Shown: one piece after another, positions 59,200 through 64,000 of the stretch | Position numbering within the stretch: the stretch's first letter is position 1 | Layout of the letters: every line of letters begins with the position of its first letter | Assembly: GCA_019916065.1 (NCBI GenBank) | Contig: CM034240.1 | Span: forward strand, 37,189,389-37,253,388 | Reading direction: 5' to 3' | Length of the DNA stretch: 64,000 nucleotides | Source of the DNA: Vitellaria paradoxa | Lineage: Eukaryota > Streptophyta > Magnoliopsida > Ericales > Sapotaceae | Notes under the pieces: generated by a model | Database searches by the model: none | What the model was told of the DNA's origin: nothing | Seen by the model: only the letters and a program-made list of their open reading frames with translations | Translations under genes and position numbers: made by a program

Positions 59200-60545
59200 T
59201 CACTCGCTGCCAAATCTCACATCTTTCTATCCTTTGTTAGTTTGACTTTCCTGCCTTCCGTGGGGCACGTTTTTTTAATCATTCATCAGATAAATCTCAC
59301 TTTCAAGTGTTACATGTACGTGTTTTTGTCTTCATAAGACTTACGCTTTTATAATTTTTTTTTTTAGTAACTTGTATCAAATTGCATTATATTTATTTAT
59401 AAAAGAGGATTCTAAAATATATTGCCACGTAACTAATTGCATATTATAGTTGTGACATATATTTTTAAAATTTTTAAAATTTATTAATTATTAATTAATA
59501 ATTATCAATTAATTAATATCATAATTATCTAGTTGGATGATAGTGATCACTTAATATTTAAGTTTTGAATTGATTAAATGTTTTATATTCAATACTAATC
59601 ATTTAATATTTAATTCTAAATATTATGACAATGTAAAATCGATTTCTATTTATACAAATATAATATTATGTTATCATAATCTTGCTTACCTTCAATTCAT
59701 AATTAAAAATCTAATACAAGTTTTTGGAAATATTATCCAATTTAACATATTATTCAATTGAAATTATATATATATGTGTATATATATATATATTAGATTA
59801 TGGAATGCTCTTCACTCTCTAAATATTTGTTTATTTGTTCAACTTATTTATGTAAATATACAAGGTATGACTTTACATATTTTATTCAATTCTTCCTTAA
59901 TTATATTGTTAACCTTTTATTCAAATATGTTAATTATTATCTTCTTCAGTCCGAAATCAAATAAAATATTTATAACATTAAAGTTACTTATCTAAAATTC
60001 CTCAACTAGTTTTAATCAGTTTTATTGTTTGGCTTTTTTAGTGTAAAGCTACTATGCATCTCCTTATTAAATGATAAATATTACTATATCTGTTTATTTG
60101 CTTTAAAGTTGTTTGATTGCTGATTTAATTTTAATATCATAAAAATATATTAAGATTTCGAGCGAGGTCGTGTATCAACTGATTATTAGATTTGATTATA
60201 TTAAAAAATAAAATAAAAAATTTATAATTAATTAATTAGTTTTAAATTTATATTTCATATTAATTATAATTCTTATAACAAATATGTTTATCGCGCGTTA
60301 TCATATAATTTTTCATATCTTATTAATTCTAATAACAATTCAGTCCACTTCAATCTAATTGCATTATATAGATCGTAACAAGATGTCTAAAATAATAGTT
60401 CGATTCAAATTCTATCATTATTTTATCTCATTCTACTTTAATAAATGAGATAAACTAGAAATAAATTTAATAATTTTTATAAACAAAACTTAAAATAAAA
60501 TTATGTGATAAATTAAATTTTTTAACTCCTATTATTATACACATC

Positions 60546-60576
<31 letters not shown>

Positions 60577-62029
60577 TATGAATAGTGAGTGATTGTTTCG
60601 CACTCAAAAAAAATGTGAAAAATTAAGTTGAATTTTAATTTTTTCGCGTTTAATTGTCACAATCTAAATTCTGAACAGAAGTGTTCAAATATAATTTTGC
60701 TTATGCATTCAAACGATTTTTATCAGAAAAATTGTAAAAAATAATGAAATTTGAGCGTTTAATAGATAAAAGTTGACAAAAATTTATAAATAGAATTTCA
60801 ATACTGCAAAAAAAAACGAAAATAACTAAAATTCGATAAAAATTTATAAAAATGATAAAAGTTTATAAGAATCAAATAACCAAACGCGATGATTCGAGTT
60901 CACAGGAATTTATATTTATTTAATATTTTAAATATGTGGACGAATTTGAAATTAGGTAAAAGGGTACGGTGAGGACGTAACCATCCCGGTCTTTGCTTGC
61001 CTTCTAACTTTAAAGCTGTCACTATTTAATGGACGCATGCAGTGAGTGTGATAGCCACTTGCATTACGTACGTACCTAACGATGGTACAAAAATAAAATA
61101 AATAATAAATAATTGGTAATAATAAAATAATGAAGAAAAAAATACTTATTCGAAAATTTTTTAAGAAAATTACTGCCACGTCATTTGAACGGTTTCCCCA
61201 AATTTTATAGACTGTATATTTGTTTGCCTGTTTAAATAAATAATAAATTAGATATGGTGCATACGCTATACCTGTAATTTTTTTTATTTTTAAGTAAATA
61301 TATTTTTATTTTAAATTACATTTAAAATTAAAAAGTATTAAAATATTTATAAAATATTAAATAATTAAATTTAAATGACATTTAAGTAAATAATTTATTA
61401 TTAAGTGATATTTAAAAAGATAAAAAAAATATGAAGGTGCATGTGGTTAAAAAGAGCGTTTAAGGAGCACTTAAAAATACAAAATTAAATTTACTTAATT
61501 AAGCAGTGGTACCTAAAAAAATTCTTTTCATTTCTATGAAAAGCATTAGCATTTGTGAGAAGTTAAGGAGTATTAATGAAAAAAAAAAAAAAAATTTACC
61601 AAAATTGAGAATTCATTAATTTTTAATTAACCAAATACTCCTAGGCGTGCTTGTTTTGGGAATAATAGAGGATTAGGGTAATTTTTATCCTCCATTATAT
61701 TAGTTTGAAAAATGGGATAATAATTACACTGAGATAAATTGTTAGTGCTGGACGAGGTGGGCAACGATGAGTAATAAAAATTATATCCTGTAAAACATTA
61801 CTTTACACCCCATAAAATCCAAATCAATTAACTTTTATCCTTTCAAAATTTTTAATATTTCAAATATAATATAATTATTGTCAGATAATATTTACTCTCT
61901 TAATCTAAATATAAGTATCATCAACTTATTATCCCATTAATTATTACTGGGTTAACAATTACATCTTTAATCTTTCACTCGCAAAATTTTTATCTCATAC
62001 TAAATATTCTTCTAGTATTCAATATTCCT
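59200..62029. other. AT-rich intergenic DNA
   Basis: No gene recognised on either strand. ORFs at 59570-59995 and 60952-61179 have the Ile/Asn/Tyr-rich composition of translated A/T repeats. Visible features: (TA)n near 59766-59792, a (TTA)n microsatellite at about 60546-60577, and a less AT-rich, non-repetitive stretch at about 60955-61085 with ACGTACGTAC. Poly(A) is at about 61578-61595. A MITE-like segment may lie near 61660-61960. Confidence 0.45.
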
Positions 62030-62545
62030 TTTATATAATAGTATTAGTAATAACATTTGCTTACGACATTCTGAATAAAATTAGTATTAAATTTTTTATA
62101 TAGTTGAAAGTTTGGACAAAAAATTCAAATAAAAAAAACTATTATAATCTGTAGGCTTTAATTTTTTTCCCCAAAACTTTATTTCCTATTAACTACTACA
62201 TATATTTTGGTTTCTCTCTCTCTAATTAATTTTTGATAAGCACCATAAAAGAAAACATAAATTATAGTACTTTAATTTGGAGTGTTTAATTTCTTAAAAA
62301 TCATAACTGCACGAAATTTAAGTTGGTACTTTAATTTGCATATGATCTTCACCCCTTAAAATATGGTGAAATTTAAAATGTTCAAGCCATTTTGTGATAT
62401 AAATGCTACTAAAATAAGAATTGAGTGGAAAGTAAAAAATATAAAATGATCTTAATCGTTGAATGAAAGAAAAAATAATTCTTAATCATTAGATTTTAGT
62501 TGGATCTTAATTTGTGAGAAAAATATTTTTAAAAATCGTCTTATT
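62030..62545 (-). repeat. Dispersed 0.5 kb repeat, family R, inverted copy
   Basis: This is the reverse-complement relative of 4475-5010. It is bordered by two similar direct segments, about 61970-62045 and 62590-62660, both with CCTTTTATATAATAGTATAG-like ends, which suggests a larger repeat unit. No ORF. Confidence 0.6.
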
Positions 62546-63154
62546 TTATTATATAGATACATATACATAACAGTATAATATATTATAATTATCTTTATAA
62601 TTCTTCACTCTCAAAATTTTTTATTTTGTACCAAACATTTTTCCGATGTTCCTTTTATATAATAGTATAGATATGTGTGTGTGCATATATATATATATAT
62701 ATATAACAATGTAATAGATTTTACATGGTTCATAGAAAATTACGATGGTGTTTGAATGAAAAAAAATTAATATAAAATTGATACATAACAAAATTCGATT
62801 AAAAAAAATTAATAATTTTTTGTATGACAAAAATGGAGTTTGTTCTCCCAAACCCCACTTATATTTAGGTTTCTTAACATATTTGAGTCAATCAAATGTT
62901 AGGTACGAAACGTGCAATGTGATCGTAAAACTATCCATTCTTTTGTCTTTTTACTTCAAACCGTCTGGCTCAAGGTAGGTACTTCGAGTTAGGCAAGGAA
63001 CACCACATTGTACCGAATCAATAATTAAACTAATGGAATAAAGAAATCCAATCAATAATTAAATTAATGGAATAAAGAAATCTAATCAGAGAACTAATCA
63101 AATGAAATGAAATGACTCGAGTATTAATGGTAGGTTTGTGGACTTCAAGTTCGC
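62546..63154. other. AT-rich intergenic DNA
   Basis: No gene. It has a TA microsatellite at about 62683-62704. A short direct repeat (AATCAATAATTAAAYTAATGGAATAAAGAAATC) occurs twice at about 63017-63085. Confidence 0.45.
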
Positions 63155-63163
63155 CAAGTACAC

Positions 63164-63396
63164 GCCGTCGACTTAGTGTAGTGACCGGTAAATTTGCTCG
63201 TCATCCAATAGGTCATTGATTCGAATTCGCTTGGGATTAATCGTAAATTCGAAGGTCTTGATTCGACTCCGCTATCTTCTATTCTGTTTTACGTGATATT
63301 TGGGTCTTATGAATGGGGTCAAGCACTACTGCTTTATCTGTCTAATTCTGGTTTGAGTGGTTGATTCTAAGTTGCCAAAAAAAAAAAAAAAAAAAG
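63164..63396 (+). mobile_element. tRNA-derived SINE with poly(A) tail
   Basis: A box A-like TAGTGACCGGTAA and a box B-like GATTCGAATTCG lie about 40 bases apart near the left end. A non-A/T-rich body and a 20-base A tail (63377-63395) follow. Candidate target duplication: CAAGTACAC at 63155-63163 against CAAGCACAC at 63404-63412, with one mismatch. Its body does not resemble the SINE at 12277-12547. Confidence 0.6.
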
Positions 63397-63412
63397 AAAA
63401 TGACAAGCACAC

Positions 63413-64000
63413 CTTCTGTTTGAAGTCTCAAAATTTTTTTAAAAAATTTTAAAAAAATTCAAAAGTTTCTAATTTGTCCCAATCAAATTTCATTACGTGT
63501 CATTTTTTTTTATGTAACGGCTTGAAGGAAAATTTTGTTTTTTTCATTTTTTTATTCAATCTTTTTTTTTTTCCAAAAAATATAGATAATAATGTTAGTA
63601 TTTTCTTAAATGTTTATATTTTTAATGAGTTGATGGTCAATAATTTATTATGGTATAACTGACCTTATAGTTAGTATTTGTCTAACCGACTTTATAATTA
63701 ATTTTATATGTTTTCTTATCTTTTGAGAAGTGTATATTTGTCAATATTGGTCCTCAAGAAAGAAAGAAAAAAAAAAAAACTAATTATGGCGCTTTTTTAA
63801 GTGAAATAGAGGGTAATAAATAAAATTTTTATTTATTTTTTTAACAATGAGTGAAAATATTATTTTTATTTTTTAAAATAACTAATGAGAAGAAAATACA
63901 TGTCCAAATTGAGAGATTTTAGGTCTATGAAAATTGTTATTAGCTGACAATATGGTATATATGATTAATTACAAATATATATATATATAGTATATATGAA
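63413..64000. other. AT-rich intergenic DNA
   Basis: It begins with a family M MITE remnant (core AATCAAATTTCATTACGTGT near 63481-63500). The rest holds poly(A/T) runs and a TA tract at 63976-63989. No gene. Confidence 0.45.

Noticed and set aside
1..64000. CRISPR-like array or prokaryotic system
   Set aside because: The tandem repeats present are two-unit duplications or microsatellites. No regularly spaced direct repeats and no cas-like genes were seen; the sequence is plant nuclear DNA.

Overview
This is a nuclear window from a flowering plant, probably a eudicot; I cannot name the species. The evidence is intron-split exons of a plant-type gene, high AT content, and a dense layering of plant transposons: hAT, PIF/Harbinger-Tourist MITEs, a chromovirus-type Ty3/Gypsy element, an RTE-type LINE, tRNA-derived SINEs and foldback elements. 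There are no operons or prokaryotic features.

The layout is dominated by an apparent 22 kb direct duplication. Bases 1-22131 (copy 1) recur at 35541-57590 (copy 2) almost base for base. Most differences are one- or two-base indels in homopolymers or AT microsatellites, with a few substitutions. Copy 1 stops exactly at a 100-base N gap (22132-22231). The simplest reading is two overlapping contigs (or two haplotigs) scaffolded side by side, so the second copy is probably not real. Under that model the true order is 22232-35540, then one copy of the 22 kb, then 57591-64000.

Region 22232-35540 holds the only convincing protein-coding gene: the last three exons (33306-33446, 33697-33847, 35682-35909, + strand) of a glycoside hydrolase family 47 EDEM/MNS-like alpha-mannosidase of ER-associated degradation. 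Its final exon also appears at 142-369. Upstream of the first visible exon lie a long inverted repeat (about 23.78-25.95 kb) whose loop holds a decayed 5S rDNA fragment, a nearly complete but dead Gypsy chromovirus (26047-32390, minus strand, TSD CCTAT, 340 bp LTRs) and a 5'-truncated RTE LINE (32439-33083). The last intron carries a second foldback element (34053-35025).

The 22 kb repeated segment holds the gene's 3' end and then transposon-rich intergenic DNA: a PIF-like AT-rich element, a dispersed 0.5 kb repeat, a complete but decayed 3.2 kb hAT element with GC-rich ends, a tRNA-derived SINE, several Tourist-like MITEs, a possible 49-residue secreted cysteine-containing peptide, and a small non-autonomous hAT nested inside a MITE. 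Bases 57591-64000 complete the second PIF-like element and continue with MITEs, an inverted copy of the 0.5 kb repeat and a poly(A)-tailed SINE. I found no intact transposase or polymerase gene, no tRNA gene and no CRISPR array.
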